From Lachnospiraceae bacterium (lineage in GTDB: Bacteria; Bacillota_A; Clostridia; Lachnospirales; Lachnospiraceae), in NCBI GenBank assembly GCA_017621115.1, contig JAGATU010000083.1:1-13863 (forward strand): 13,863 bases of DNA, given 5' to 3'. The notes under the pieces were generated by a model. It had not been told where the DNA came from and did not search any database. It saw only the letters and a list, made by a program, of their open reading frames with translations. Below, piece after piece: positions 1-7,568 of this stretch. Position 1 is the stretch's first letter; the number at the start of each line of letters is the position of its first letter. The position numbers were made by a program, and so were the translations under genes.

Positions 1-179
1 ACTTCCGCATCTGTTACATCCGCTTTCTTACAATACGGGAGCACCAAACTTGCGTCATTGACAATATCTTCATCCACATCTACTGCCAAAACTTCTGCGC
101 CATTCTCCACCAATTCTTTTGCAACTGCAATTCCATATCTTCCAAGTCCAAACACCGCATATGTTTGCTTTATACTCAT
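1..179 (-). CDS. ktrA: KtrA/TrkA-type potassium uptake regulatory subunit (N-terminal part, cut by window edge)
   Basis: This is the first 59 residues of a cytoplasmic, nucleotide-binding RCK/TrkA-N protein that gates a potassium channel-like transporter. The start reads MSIKQTYAVFGLGRYG: a beta strand followed by the GxGxxG dinucleotide-binding loop (GLGRYG, residues 11-16). Further on, AVDVD (residues 32-36) is the acidic end of the second strand of a Rossmann fold, which binds the ribose of NAD or ATP. The ATG lies 25 bases after the stop codon of the membrane subunit, so the two form one operon in the order ktrB-ktrA. The rest of the gene, with the RCK-C domain that in Firmicutes relatives can bind c-di-AMP, lies outside the window. 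Family assignment is firm; whether it is named KtrA or TrkA is a matter of convention, and I chose KtrA because the partner has KtrB length. Confidence 0.9.
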   Translation of the reverse strand, partial: MSIKQTYAVFGLGRYGIAVAKELVENGAEVLAVDVDEDIVNDASLVLPYCKKADVTDAE

Positions 180-204
180 ACTATATATTCTCCTTATCCT
201 TGCT

Positions 205-1566
205 TTAGCCTATTACTATTTCTTCTGTCGGGTTACTGATAATATTTTGTTTCTCTTTTCGTGTTCCAAACGCGATTGCCAGTGAAATCGGACCGATTCT
301 TCCCAAATACATGGTTATTATAATAATAATCTTGCCCCATAGGTCAAGAACAGTCGTCAGCCCTCTTGACAATCCTACCGTTGCCGTGGCACTTACCGTC
401 TCGTATATCACATCAAGTGCTCCGGCATTCATTACGGCAAGCAAAAGAATGGTTGCCGTAAAAGTTGTTGCAAACGATGTGCTCATAATTGCCACTGATT
501 TATTTACCGCTTCTTTCGGAATCTTACGGTTAAATAGCACAACCTCATTTTTATTTTTGATGGTTGCAACAGCAGACGCCACCAATACCAACATCGTTAC
601 CGTCTTAATACCACCTGCCGTCCCTGCCGGTGAACCGCCGATAAACATTAACAGCAATGAAATTACAGAAGTGGCATCCTTTAGATTCTGCTGCGGAACT
701 GTCGCAAATCCGGCCGTTCTTGTCGTAACAGACTGGAAAAATGCCAACTGCAACTTATCCCAAACAGATTGTCCCCCCAACGTTAACGGATTGTTATATT
801 CTAAAATGAAAACCGCCATTGCTCCGGCAACAATCAAAAAAACAGTAACACTGATTGCCAGTTTGCTTTGCAGCGTCATCCTTTTAAAACAGGCAAATCC
901 CTGCTTTTTAAAATTACGTAGTACACGGATTACATCCCACCAGACAATATATCCGATACCTCCAAATACAATCAAAAGACAGGTTACCATATTCACCATC
1001 GGATTTAATGCATATTCGCATAGAGAGTTTTCCGAGATAATATCCATTCCCGCGTTACAAAAAGCCGAAACCGCATTAAATACGGATATCCAGACCCCAC
1101 GTACTCCATGCTCAGGCACAAACACTGTCATGTACAAAAGTGCGCCCACACCTTCTACCAAAAATGTTCCGAGCACAACATTTTTTACAAATTTGACAAG
1201 TCCCGATAATGTATTCAGATTAAACGCCGCCTGTATCAGCATCCGGTCACCGAGCCCGATTTTCTTATGCAGATTAATCATAAACATGGATACGATGGTA
1301 ATTACACCCAGTCCGCCTGCCTGTATCAGCAGCAAAATGACAAGTTGTCCCCAAAAACTCCATGCCGAAACAGTCGGAACGGTTACCAGTCCCGTAACAC
1401 ACACGGATGTAGTCGCTGTAAATAACGCATCAATATAAGATACTGCTTTCCCGTTTGCCGCACTAAACGGCATCGCAAGCAAGACACTTCCCGCCAATAT
1501 TAAAATCAGAAAACTCAGCATAATAATTTGAGTCGTCGTTAATTTATTTCGATATTTATTTTTCAT
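205..1566 (-). CDS. ktrB: KtrB/TrkH-type potassium transporter membrane subunit
   Basis: Integral membrane protein of 453 residues, the usual KtrB size, that moves K+ (in many species driven by Na+ or H+) across the cytoplasmic membrane. The four pore-loop repeats of the SKT superfamily can be read: TTSVCVTGL (52-60), then AFCNAG, then TTRTAGF, and finally SATATVGLSRG near the C-terminus, each with the glycine of the selectivity filter. Hydrophobic helices flank each loop. The ATG is preceded by AAGGGA about 12 bases upstream, and a TATAAT box sits 40 bases upstream. The regulatory subunit follows after 25 bases. The role is osmotic and potassium homeostasis. Ion specificity (K+ only, or Na+-coupled) cannot be read from the sequence. 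Confidence 0.93.
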   Translation of the reverse strand: MKNKYRNKLTTTQIIMLSFLILILAGSVLLAMPFSAANGKAVSYIDALFTATTSVCVTGLVTVPTVSAWSFWGQLVILLLIQAGGLGVITIVSMFMINLHKKIGLGDRMLIQAAFNLNTLSGLVKFVKNVVLGTFLVEGVGALLYMTVFVPEHGVRGVWISVFNAVSAFCNAGMDIISENSLCEYALNPMVNMVTCLLIVFGGIGYIVWWDVIRVLRNFKKQGFACFKRMTLQSKLAISVTVFLIVAGAMAVFILEYNNPLTLGGQSVWDKLQLAFFQSVTTRTAGFATVPQQNLKDATSVISLLLMFIGGSPAGTAGGIKTVTMLVLVASAVATIKNKNEVVLFNRKIPKEAVNKSVAIMSTSFATTFTATILLLAVMNAGALDVIYETVSATATVGLSRGLTTVLDLWGKIIIIITMYLGRIGPISLAIAFGTRKEKQNIISNPTEEIVIG

Positions 1567-1598
1567 ATGAATTGATTGTCCCTTAAATTATTGCAGAT

Positions 1599-1611
1599 TT
1601 ATGTAATTATA
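1599..1611 (-). promoter_or_regulatory. Likely -10 region of the ktrB-ktrA promoter
   Basis: On the minus strand a perfect TATAAT occupies 1611-1606, about 40 bases before the ktrB ATG. The sequence 17 bases further upstream is T-rich and is not a good -35 box, because it overlaps the U-run of the preceding terminator. The untranslated leader would be only about 33 bases, too short for a c-di-AMP riboswitch of the ydaO type. Confidence 0.45.
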
Positions 1612-1627
1612 TCACATCTACCAAAAG

Positions 1628-1667
1628 AAAAAAACCTTACCGATTCATTCCCCTTAAATCAGTAAGG
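1628..1667 (-). terminator. Intrinsic terminator of the two-small-gene operon
   Basis: Arms 1635-1645 and 1657-1667 (CCTTACCGATT / AATCAGTAAGG) pair over 11 bp with one wobble or mismatch. On the minus strand the hairpin is followed by seven T (1634-1628). It lies 42 bases after the stop of the 51-aa gene and just upstream of the ktrB promoter, so it separates the two transcription units. The plus-strand tail (CTTTTC) is weak, so the terminator acts mainly on minus-strand transcripts. Confidence 0.8.
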
Positions 1668-1708
1668 CTTTTCGGGAGGTCCCCTCAATCGTATTTATTT
1701 AAAACCTT

Positions 1709-1864
1709 TTACACACTAAATATATGTTCCTCATTTTTCTTTTGTATTATATTCACCCCACAAAATGTGGATGCATTTTCCAGTCCCAGTTGTCTACTAT
1801 AAGCCTCCTGCTCACTCATTTTTTCCAATAATCTACAGATTAAAACGCGCTCTTTCACACTCAT
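1709..1864 (-). CDS. Small hypothetical protein, 51 aa
   Basis: A 51-codon gene too short for most gene callers. It starts MSVKERVLICRLLEKMSEQ and runs through an A-Y-S-R-Q-L-G-L-E segment to a stop at 1709. A good ribosome binding site (GGAGGA) sits 5-6 bases before the ATG, and an intrinsic terminator follows 42 bases after the stop, so it is flanked as a real gene should be. The N-terminal half is predicted to be a charged amphipathic helix; there is no membrane segment or signal peptide. From memory it resembles short proteins of unknown function found in many Lachnospiraceae, which I cannot confirm here. It lies 48 bases downstream of the 77-aa membrane protein and probably shares its transcript. 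Function unknown. Confidence 0.75.
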   Translation of the reverse strand: MSVKERVLICRLLEKMSEQEAYSRQLGLENASTFCGVNIIQKKNEEHIFSV

Positions 1865-1912
1865 AGGCAGTCCTCCATATCAATTGCTTTTATACAGTTC
1901 TGCTTTCTACTA

Positions 1913-2146
1913 TTATCTGATAGGCACCAGGAAAAACATTCCTGCTCTCATACATAAAAGTCCTACCGGAATAAGAATGATAGTACAGCATAAAATGCCT
2001 CCCAGCACCAACATTACTAACGATACCGGTAATCCAATTAGCAACCATAAACAAGCTGTTATCAACGCTCCCGTTAATTTAAAACCTATCCACAATAAGA
2101 AAATTGCAAATAATACTGTTAATACAAAACTAATCACTTTCTTCAC
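1913..2146 (-). CDS. Small membrane protein, 77 aa, weakly YccF-like
   Basis: Highly hydrophobic protein beginning MKKVISFVLTVLFAIF, with two or three transmembrane helices: roughly residues 4-22, 25-45 and 47-68. The GTG at 2146 is preferred as start because AAGG lies about 8 bases upstream. An in-frame TTG at 2176 would add ten residues but has no ribosome binding site. The C-terminal stretch CCTIILIPVGLLCMRAG recalls the TIIGIP-G-Q-FKLA repeats of YccF-domain (DUF307) inner-membrane proteins, but it is a single short copy, so I give this only as a resemblance. It is the first gene of a likely two-gene unit with the 51-aa protein. Function unknown. Confidence 0.6.
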   Translation of the reverse strand: MKKVISFVLTVLFAIFLLWIGFKLTGALITACLWLLIGLPVSLVMLVLGGILCCTIILIPVGLLCMRAGMFFLVPIR

Positions 2147-2216
2147 CCCGTTTACCTTCTTTCCGAAACATTCCAATTTATGAAATTAATGTGTTCCCCT
2201 TGGATTGATTACAGTA

Positions 2217-2222
2217 TATAAT
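2217..2222 (+). promoter_or_regulatory. Candidate -10 box for the helix-turn-helix gene
   Basis: A perfect TATAAT at 2217-2222 lies 90 bases before the plus-strand ATG. No convincing -35 is found 16-18 bases upstream (TTCCCC at 2194-2199). The same AT-rich core could serve the divergent minus-strand membrane-protein gene as TATACT. This is weak evidence from one box. Confidence 0.3.
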
Positions 2223-2267
2223 GAAAGAGCGCGCCGATACATGGTTAAAGCGGCGACTTAATACTGC

Positions 2268-2293
2268 TTATTTCGCCGGAAAGTGCGAAATAA
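2268..2293 (+). promoter_or_regulatory. Perfect 9-bp inverted repeat before the HTH gene: possible operator
   Basis: TTATTTCGC (2268-2276) and GCGAAATAA (2285-2293) are perfect inverted copies separated by 8 bases. The repeat ends 18 bases before the ATG and just ahead of the AGAGGGG ribosome binding site. Its symmetry suits a dimeric DNA-binding protein, so autoregulation by the downstream regulator is a natural guess. As RNA it would form a hairpin beside the ribosome binding site. Confidence 0.45.
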
Positions 2294-2311
2294 CTTTTAC
2301 AGAGGGGAAAA

Positions 2312-2800
2312 ATGGGAAGAAAATCAACTAAAAAAGACAAAAACATTTATCAGATCAGCCGCGAAGAAGCCGGCTATACACGCGAGAGCGCAGCTGAAAT
2401 ATTAGAATTTATTTCATCGGACCGCATTGAGAAAATCGAGAGCGAGCGCTCACTGCCGCATCCGGACGAGATACTGGCAATGGCAGAAGGGTATAAGAAT
2501 CCGTCTTTATGTAATTACTACTGTTCGCATGAATGTCCGATTGGACAGGAATATGTTCCCGAAGTACAGTTCAAAGAACTCTCCCAGATTACACTGGAGA
2601 TGCTTGCATCACTTAATTCATTGGAAAAAGAAAAGAACCGTCTAATCGAGATTACTGTTGACGGTCAGATTTCAGACGACGAGATAAAGGATTTTGAGAA
2701 AATCCAAGAACAGTTATCACAGATTTCCATGGCTATTGATTCCTTGCAATTATGGGTGCAGAAAGCAATTGCCGAGGGCCGTATTGATAAGAGAGATTAG
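2312..2800 (+). CDS. XRE-like helix-turn-helix regulator with cysteine cluster
   Basis: A 162-residue protein and the only ordinary-sized gene on the plus strand. Residues 11-63 form a helix-turn-helix domain of XRE type: REEAGYTRESAAEIL, then SSDRIEKIESERSLPHPDEILAMAEGY, with the E-S-E-R-S-x-P-x-P segment typical of these domains. It is followed by a cysteine cluster C67-x3-C71-x3-C75 (CNYYCSHEC), which could bind a metal or sense redox state. Residues 85-162 are a long charged helical region (EKEKNRLIE..., KIQEQLSQISMAIDSL) likely to form a coiled coil for dimerisation. The ATG follows GAGGGGAAAA. A perfect inverted repeat just upstream may be its operator. The target genes are unknown; the gene converges on the transglutaminase operon and shares a terminator with it. 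Confidence 0.8.
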   Translation: MGRKSTKKDKNIYQISREEAGYTRESAAEILEFISSDRIEKIESERSLPHPDEILAMAEGYKNPSLCNYYCSHECPIGQEYVPEVQFKELSQITLEMLASLNSLEKEKNRLIEITVDGQISDDEIKDFEKIQEQLSQISMAIDSLQLWVQKAIAEGRIDKRD

Positions 2801-2826
2801 TTTACATAACACATGCATGTACTAAA

Positions 2827-2862
2827 AACAAGGAGGCAAATCAACTGATTTGCCTCTTTGTT
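2827..2862. terminator. Bidirectional intrinsic terminator between convergent genes
   Basis: Arms AACAAGGAGGCAAATC (2827-2842) and GATTTGCCTCTTTGTT (2847-2862) pair over 16 bp with a single G-T wobble and a 4-base loop. It lies 26 bases after the HTH gene stop. The right arm runs into the stop codon (2863-2861) of the opposing transglutaminase gene, so the minus-strand gene ends inside its own terminator. Short T-rich tails are present on both sides. Confidence 0.85.
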
Positions 2863-5167
2863 ATCTTCCGAACAATTTATAGATTATATAACGGAATCTC
2901 TTTCTTTCCTGTAAAATGCCTAAAAGTTCTTCATTCTCTCTTAAAAGAACTTCCCACATTTTGCCATCCGCCTGCTTATTTCCATACAGTAGCATTTCAT
3001 ATTCTTCCATAAATTGTAATGACATATTTCCCGGCAATTCCTCGCGAATTCTTGCCCGGTATTCGCTAAGCGTTTCTGCATCCAATCTATGCATGCCAAG
3101 ACATGTCAATATTTTGAACGCCTGTCTGACTTTATAACCATACCGCTTCTCCTGACTCATTTTCGACAGAATATAACTGCTTCGCAAATATTCTTCCAAA
3201 GCCAGTAATGCAACTGCAGCCGCTAAAAGCAAGACAATCCGCAGGACTCTTGACAGTATTTTGCGGATATACACAGAAAAAGAGACCTTATTCCCTACTT
3301 CGATCATAGCTTCAGTATCACCAAATTTCTCTGCATACACATCTTTTGCATTCCAATACTTTTCACGCTCTATATCTGCAATTAAACTGCCTTTTTTAGG
3401 CTCCCATGAACCATATCTTACTTCTCCGTAACCCGGTGTCGGCTCAAAAGGAATCCAGCCGATATTCTTAATGTATACTTCCGGCCATGCATGTGCCATG
3501 GATGCCGTCACCGATACATCTCCGGGTTTGCCCGCCGGAATACAGTAACCATGTACATATCGTGCGGGTATTCCCTGTGACTGTGCCAACAATGCAAAAG
3601 CAGTTGCAAAATGAGTACAATATCCCTGCCTTTTTTCCAACAGGAAATAATCCAAAAAAGTTCCTGCATCTATGACTTCTTCGGGAATTTCCCCGGAATC
3701 AAAAGAATATTCAAAGCTATTCAGTTCCTGCTCAATTGCTATCAGCTTATCAACATCCGAGACAGCGTCCTGTAATATCTCAGCTATATATTCTTCCGTT
3801 TCTTTTGAAAGCGCAATATCACTTAAATAATTCTCATAACAGAATTCTTCATACGCATCAAAATCTTCCGGTTTCAACTCTACTCCCGTACGCGCATTCA
3901 AATCAGCCAAAACATCTTCTACGACTACCGCATCCGGTTCTGTTTGCGGCAAAGTTCTAAAAAAATCACTTCCGGAATTCATCTGATAGAAACCGACATC
4001 GAAAACAGTTCCGAAATCCTGCTTTTCTTCAAGCATAAAGTTTCCGTCTTTTGCCAGAACTTCCACATTCCTTTGGTTGCTCTCAACATCATATGTTTTT
4101 ATCGGTACGAATAAGGTCTGTGTACTTAAATATTCATAGCAAATATCCATAAATGTATAGCCGATGTAGTCCATAAAAAACTCATTATCATAACTTCTTA
4201 CGGCACATACGGTCTTTGCCGTATCCAGATACAATTCATTCGGATACATCTCAGCATTCGCCGTCCATTCCCGTCCGTCAAATGCATGGAATATCTTCCC
4301 GACAAGATATACATTTGTTTTTAGCTGCCCGTTGGTGCGCAACACCATTACCTTTTTATCGTTTTCATTAAGACTTTCTTTTAAGCTGCCTTCCTCAGAA
4401 AAACCACTGAATACAAATTCAGGTTCTCCATACTCCGGGAAGAACTTTAATGAAACCGCCAAAATAGTATCTTCCAAATCCTCTTTTGCCTTTTTTACAA
4501 ACTGCCAGTCATATGGCTTTAGAGAAACCGGCATATTCAGCAGCAATATGAAATAGACCATAACAAACGGTAAAAGCCAGTTCATACAGGCAAAAATGCT
4601 CTGTGTCCGGACCTTTTTCCATTTTCTCTGTGTCCACTCCGTTAGTATCAGGAAAACAAAGGTGATACTGCATCCTGCAAACAGAGGTATTACATTCTGT
4701 CTGCTAATCATGCAATATAAAAGCCATACGACGATACCGGTAAGCATTGCCACCTTGATATAAAAATAGTTCTCCGTAAAAAGCAGGAACAAATAGCAGA
4801 TTACTACTACCCAGAGTATCTGCATTACACTATATCCGAATACCCACTCCGGATTCCAATCCGGTCTGTTAGTAATCCAGTTTATGTAGGAATTCAAAAA
4901 ATCTTTACTCACCTGCAGGCCGATTGTACCCATTACCAGGAGAATGAGTAACAATACGGAAAAGATACCGAATAAGACCTTTTTATACAGCAGAATATGC
5001 AAAAGCAGTATCATTACCGCTATTGCCACCACAACTGCCGCATGTTTTCCACCTGTATCTTTTATTCCGAGTAACCCACCGCAGCCCAATACAATAATGC
5101 AGGAAAGCAACACTGTATTCACAAAACGGAACAATTCCTGTTCCCTGAAAGGAAGCCGTATATTCAT
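2861..5167 (-). CDS. Membrane-anchored transglutaminase-like protein (TgpA type)
   Basis: A 768-residue protein. Residues 15-210 hold a cluster of about six or seven transmembrane helices. Residues 215-635 form a large extracytoplasmic region with the transglutaminase-like (papain-fold) core. The catalytic set can be read: Cys517 in QGYCTHFATAF, His559 in MAHAWPEVYI, and the third acidic residue Glu575 in WIPFEPTPG. One further helix (643-658) precedes a cytoplasmic tail of about 110 residues. Proteins of this build are thought to cut or crosslink proteins or peptides at the cell surface; the substrate here is unknown. It is the last gene of the MoxR-DUF58-transglutaminase operon. Its ATG overlaps the DUF58 stop by one base (TAATG), a sign of translational coupling, with GGGAGG 6 bases before the ATG. 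Confidence 0.92.
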   Translation of the reverse strand: MNIRLPFREQELFRFVNTVLLSCIIVLGCGGLLGIKDTGGKHAAVVVAIAVMILLLHILLYKKVLFGIFSVLLLILLVMGTIGLQVSKDFLNSYINWITNRPDWNPEWVFGYSVMQILWVVVICYLFLLFTENYFYIKVAMLTGIVVWLLYCMISRQNVIPLFAGCSITFVFLILTEWTQRKWKKVRTQSIFACMNWLLPFVMVYFILLLNMPVSLKPYDWQFVKKAKEDLEDTILAVSLKFFPEYGEPEFVFSGFSEEGSLKESLNENDKKVMVLRTNGQLKTNVYLVGKIFHAFDGREWTANAEMYPNELYLDTAKTVCAVRSYDNEFFMDYIGYTFMDICYEYLSTQTLFVPIKTYDVESNQRNVEVLAKDGNFMLEEKQDFGTVFDVGFYQMNSGSDFFRTLPQTEPDAVVVEDVLADLNARTGVELKPEDFDAYEEFCYENYLSDIALSKETEEYIAEILQDAVSDVDKLIAIEQELNSFEYSFDSGEIPEEVIDAGTFLDYFLLEKRQGYCTHFATAFALLAQSQGIPARYVHGYCIPAGKPGDVSVTASMAHAWPEVYIKNIGWIPFEPTPGYGEVRYGSWEPKKGSLIADIEREKYWNAKDVYAEKFGDTEAMIEVGNKVSFSVYIRKILSRVLRIVLLLAAAVALLALEEYLRSSYILSKMSQEKRYGYKVRQAFKILTCLGMHRLDAETLSEYRARIREELPGNMSLQFMEEYEMLLYGNKQADGKMWEVLLRENEELLGILQERKRFRYIIYKLFGR

Positions 5168-6363
5168 TAAAGCCTCCCTTCTAATTCCGCATCAGCGGGA
5201 ACCGTAATTATATTTCTACGCTCATTGTTTAATTTTATATAGTCTTCGTATTTTTCTTCCGTTACCACATACAAAACAACCGGAATACCGGACTGTGACA
5301 ATTGCTCCGTCATCTCCATAATTTCCTGATTCATCTCGTGTAAAATACCAAAAGCCACCTTACAATCAGAAAACGCTCCTTTTGCCATCAGTTCCCGCAT
5401 CAGACCGGAAACCTCTTCCGTATCACTATAGACAACTCCGGAAATATTCTCATAATACTCATTAAATTCCCGGACACCGTTTACCCTTTTACTTATCATC
5501 TTTCCCTGACTGTAATATGCTGTAAACGGCATGTTCTGCTCTGCCAGATAAATCCCGAGCGATACCATAATCTCAAGCATTTTATTTTCCAGCGGAAGAT
5601 ATTCTTCCATCCGGCTGTAATACCTTTTGGTATCCCCGAATAAAACAATTCCCTGTTTTTCTTCCGCTATCCGGTTTCTGACTTTTAATTTATTTTCACG
5701 CGCAGAAGTTTTCCACGAAATATTCTTAATCGCATCTCCCGGCACATAATCACGTACCGTAACATCCGGCTCACTTCCCGCATGCATGGACTGCATCTGT
5801 AAAACACTTATCATCTCACCGATACTGATAAGTTTGGAAACACGCGTAATTTTCGGTTTAACGATGGCTCTTATCGTATTCGGGACATGGTATCTTAAGC
5901 GGAACAGACGGAAATAATCCGTTACAATTATCTCTTTTACGCCTACTTCATACTCTCCGCGGTACTTGCAGGTCAATTTGGTTTCGAAAGTATATTTATC
6001 TCCACATAATAATTCATATTCCGTGTTTTCAGGCATTTTTTCCACAAAAGAAAATGATGAAAAAAGTTTGACACTGACGCCTGAAAAAGGAATAACACTA
6101 TCGTTTTGCAAAATAAAGAAATATGGTGCAGGCTGTCCGCACACCATATCCCTGCTCTCCACCTTCTGGTAGATTCTGAAAAAAATGTATACGGCTAAAA
6201 GATAGGCAAGCGAAATAAACGGAATCAGAGTCACGCCAAAAAAGAAGCCGTAACTGACCGCTCCGCCATAAAAACTGATTCCCACCAGGGAAAGTATCCA
6301 TACGCCAAACAGAACCCATCTGCGCTTGGCCAATTCATCCGCCTTTTTCCTCAGTCCCCTCAT
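5167..6363 (-). CDS. DUF58 domain protein
   Basis: A 398-residue protein with two N-terminal transmembrane helices (about 16-34 and 38-62), followed by a beta-rich region and then the DUF58 domain. The family signature is clear at 200-222: D-V-T-V-R204-D-Y206-V-P-G-D-A-I-K-N-I-S-W-K218-T-S-A. A von Willebrand A-like fold is expected downstream, beginning near IVLFGDTKR. DUF58 proteins regularly accompany MoxR ATPases and are presumed clients or partners of them. This gene sits between the ATPase (9 bases upstream) and the transglutaminase (1-base overlap downstream), which fits that pairing. AGGAGA lies about 6 bases before the ATG and overlaps the end of the ATPase gene. The biochemical activity of the family is not established. 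Confidence 0.92.
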   Translation of the reverse strand: MRGLRKKADELAKRRWVLFGVWILSLVGISFYGGAVSYGFFFGVTLIPFISLAYLLAVYIFFRIYQKVESRDMVCGQPAPYFFILQNDSVIPFSGVSVKLFSSFSFVEKMPENTEYELLCGDKYTFETKLTCKYRGEYEVGVKEIIVTDYFRLFRLRYHVPNTIRAIVKPKITRVSKLISIGEMISVLQMQSMHAGSEPDVTVRDYVPGDAIKNISWKTSARENKLKVRNRIAEEKQGIVLFGDTKRYYSRMEEYLPLENKMLEIMVSLGIYLAEQNMPFTAYYSQGKMISKRVNGVREFNEYYENISGVVYSDTEEVSGLMRELMAKGAFSDCKVAFGILHEMNQEIMEMTEQLSQSGIPVVLYVVTEEKYEDYIKLNNERRNIITVPADAELEGRL

Positions 6364-6372
6364 AGGTATCTC

Positions 6373-7305
6373 CTACATCGGTACTTTTACCTTAAGTATT
6401 AATTCCTTCAAAATTGCTTCTGCACTTGCTCTCTGAAGTCTTGCTTCTGCAGACAGTACTAATCTGTGCGCAAGAACCTGCATCGCTACTGCCTTTACAT
6501 CATCCGGCTTCACAAAATCCCTTCCCTGCAAAAAGGCCCTTGCCCTGGATGCTGCAAGAAGCGAAAGCAATGCTCTTGGGCTTGCCCCAAGCAATAAACG
6601 CGCATCCTCTCTTGTAATCTTAACGATATCTTCCATATAGCCGAGTATATTTTCCTTTACCGTTACCGCCTTAATTTCATCGCGCAATGCAAGAATATCC
6701 TCTGCTTTACAAACGGCTTTTGTCTTATCCGATGTTTTTTCCTGTAAGAACAGTTCCGCCATCTTCATTTCCTGCTCCCTGTCCGGATACCCGATGGAAA
6801 GACGCATCATAAAACGATCCATCTGTGCTTCCGGAAGCGGATAGGTTCCCATGAATTCTACCGGATTCTGCGTTGCAATTACGATAAACGGCTGCGGTAA
6901 TTCATACACCTTGCTATCGACCGTCACCTGTCCTTCTGCCATTGCTTCCAGCAAACTGGCCTGTGTCTTCGGCGATGTACGGTTAATCTCATCTGCCAAA
7001 AGAACCTGATTCATCACGGCGCCCGGACGGAACTCAAATTCACCGGACTTCATATTGTAAACCGATACACCTACTACATCGCCCGGCAAAGTATCCGGCG
7101 TAAACTGGATACGTCCAAAATCCGCATCCATACTTTTTGCAAGGGTTAGTGCCAGTGTCGTCTTACCAACGCCAGGTACATCCTCCAAAAGGACATGTCC
7201 GCCTGCTAACAGGCATATCAAAAGATTCTCTACAATATCTTCTTTTCCCACAAAAACACTGTTAATATTCTCTCTTAACGCTGCAGTTAATTCTATACTG
7301 TTCAT
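6373..7305 (-). CDS. MoxR-family AAA+ ATPase
   Basis: A cytoplasmic 310-residue AAA+ ATPase of normal MoxR length. Walker A is VPGVGKTT (43-50, Lys48), preceded by the MoxR-type LLED. Walker B is VLLADEINR (101-109), followed by the strongly conserved TSPKTQASLLEAMAEGQVT. Sensor 1 is in VIATQNPVEFMGTYPLPEAQMDRF, and the C-terminal lid follows (ASPRALLSLLAASRARA). MoxR ATPases act as chaperones that mature or assemble partner complexes. Here it heads an operon with DUF58 and transglutaminase genes, the usual arrangement. AGGGGG sits 6-7 bases before the ATG. A leader of up to about 200 bases upstream contains a 12-bp palindrome. Confidence 0.95.
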   Translation of the reverse strand: MNSIELTAALRENINSVFVGKEDIVENLLICLLAGGHVLLEDVPGVGKTTLALTLAKSMDADFGRIQFTPDTLPGDVVGVSVYNMKSGEFEFRPGAVMNQVLLADEINRTSPKTQASLLEAMAEGQVTVDSKVYELPQPFIVIATQNPVEFMGTYPLPEAQMDRFMMRLSIGYPDREQEMKMAELFLQEKTSDKTKAVCKAEDILALRDEIKAVTVKENILGYMEDIVKITREDARLLLGASPRALLSLLAASRARAFLQGRDFVKPDDVKAVAMQVLAHRLVLSAEARLQRASAEAILKELILKVKVPM

Positions 7306-7339
7306 TTGTACCCCCTATACCCTCTCTATTTTTTGAATT

Positions 7340-7351
7340 CGGCATATGCCG
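7340..7351. promoter_or_regulatory. 12-bp palindrome in the moxR upstream region; rest of 7306-7529 holds no clear feature
   Basis: CGGCATATGCCG is a perfect palindrome 35 bases before the MoxR ATG. Further upstream on the minus strand, TTATCA and TATGCT spaced by 17 bases (around 7455-7484) could be a promoter, but each box matches consensus at only four of six positions. I see no other structure between 7306 and the GNAT terminator. Confidence 0.25.
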
Positions 7352-7529
7352 GCATTACTTCAAGTCTGTAGTCCGGATATAATACCGGTCGGTTTAGCAA
7401 CCTGCGTTTTCCTTATTTTTATACTATCGTTATTATCATAACACATTTCCCATAGTTAGTAGATAAATATAGCATAATATCATTTGTAATGCTTGATAAA
7501 TTGAGTAACTGTTTTCCTATGCGGCAAAT

Positions 7530-7564
7530 AAAAAAACAGGCAAGCCTAAAATATGGCCTGCCTG
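7530..7564 (-). terminator. Intrinsic terminator of the lone GNAT gene
   Basis: Arms CAGGCAAGCC (7537-7546) and GGCCTGCCTG (7555-7564) form a 10-bp stem with one wobble in the minus-strand RNA and an 8-base loop, followed by seven T (7536-7530). The hairpin begins only 4 bases after the GNAT stop codon. Confidence 0.88.
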
Positions 7565-7568
7565 CAAA

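Noticed and set aside
311..1438. Long plus-strand open frame of 375 codons opposite ktrB
   Set aside because: It is an antisense shadow of a clear KtrB gene; its product lacks any recognisable domain and there is no ribosome binding site.
1567..1627. c-di-AMP (ydaO-type) riboswitch before ktrB
   Set aside because: The space between the terminator and the ATG is too short and lacks the expected structure.
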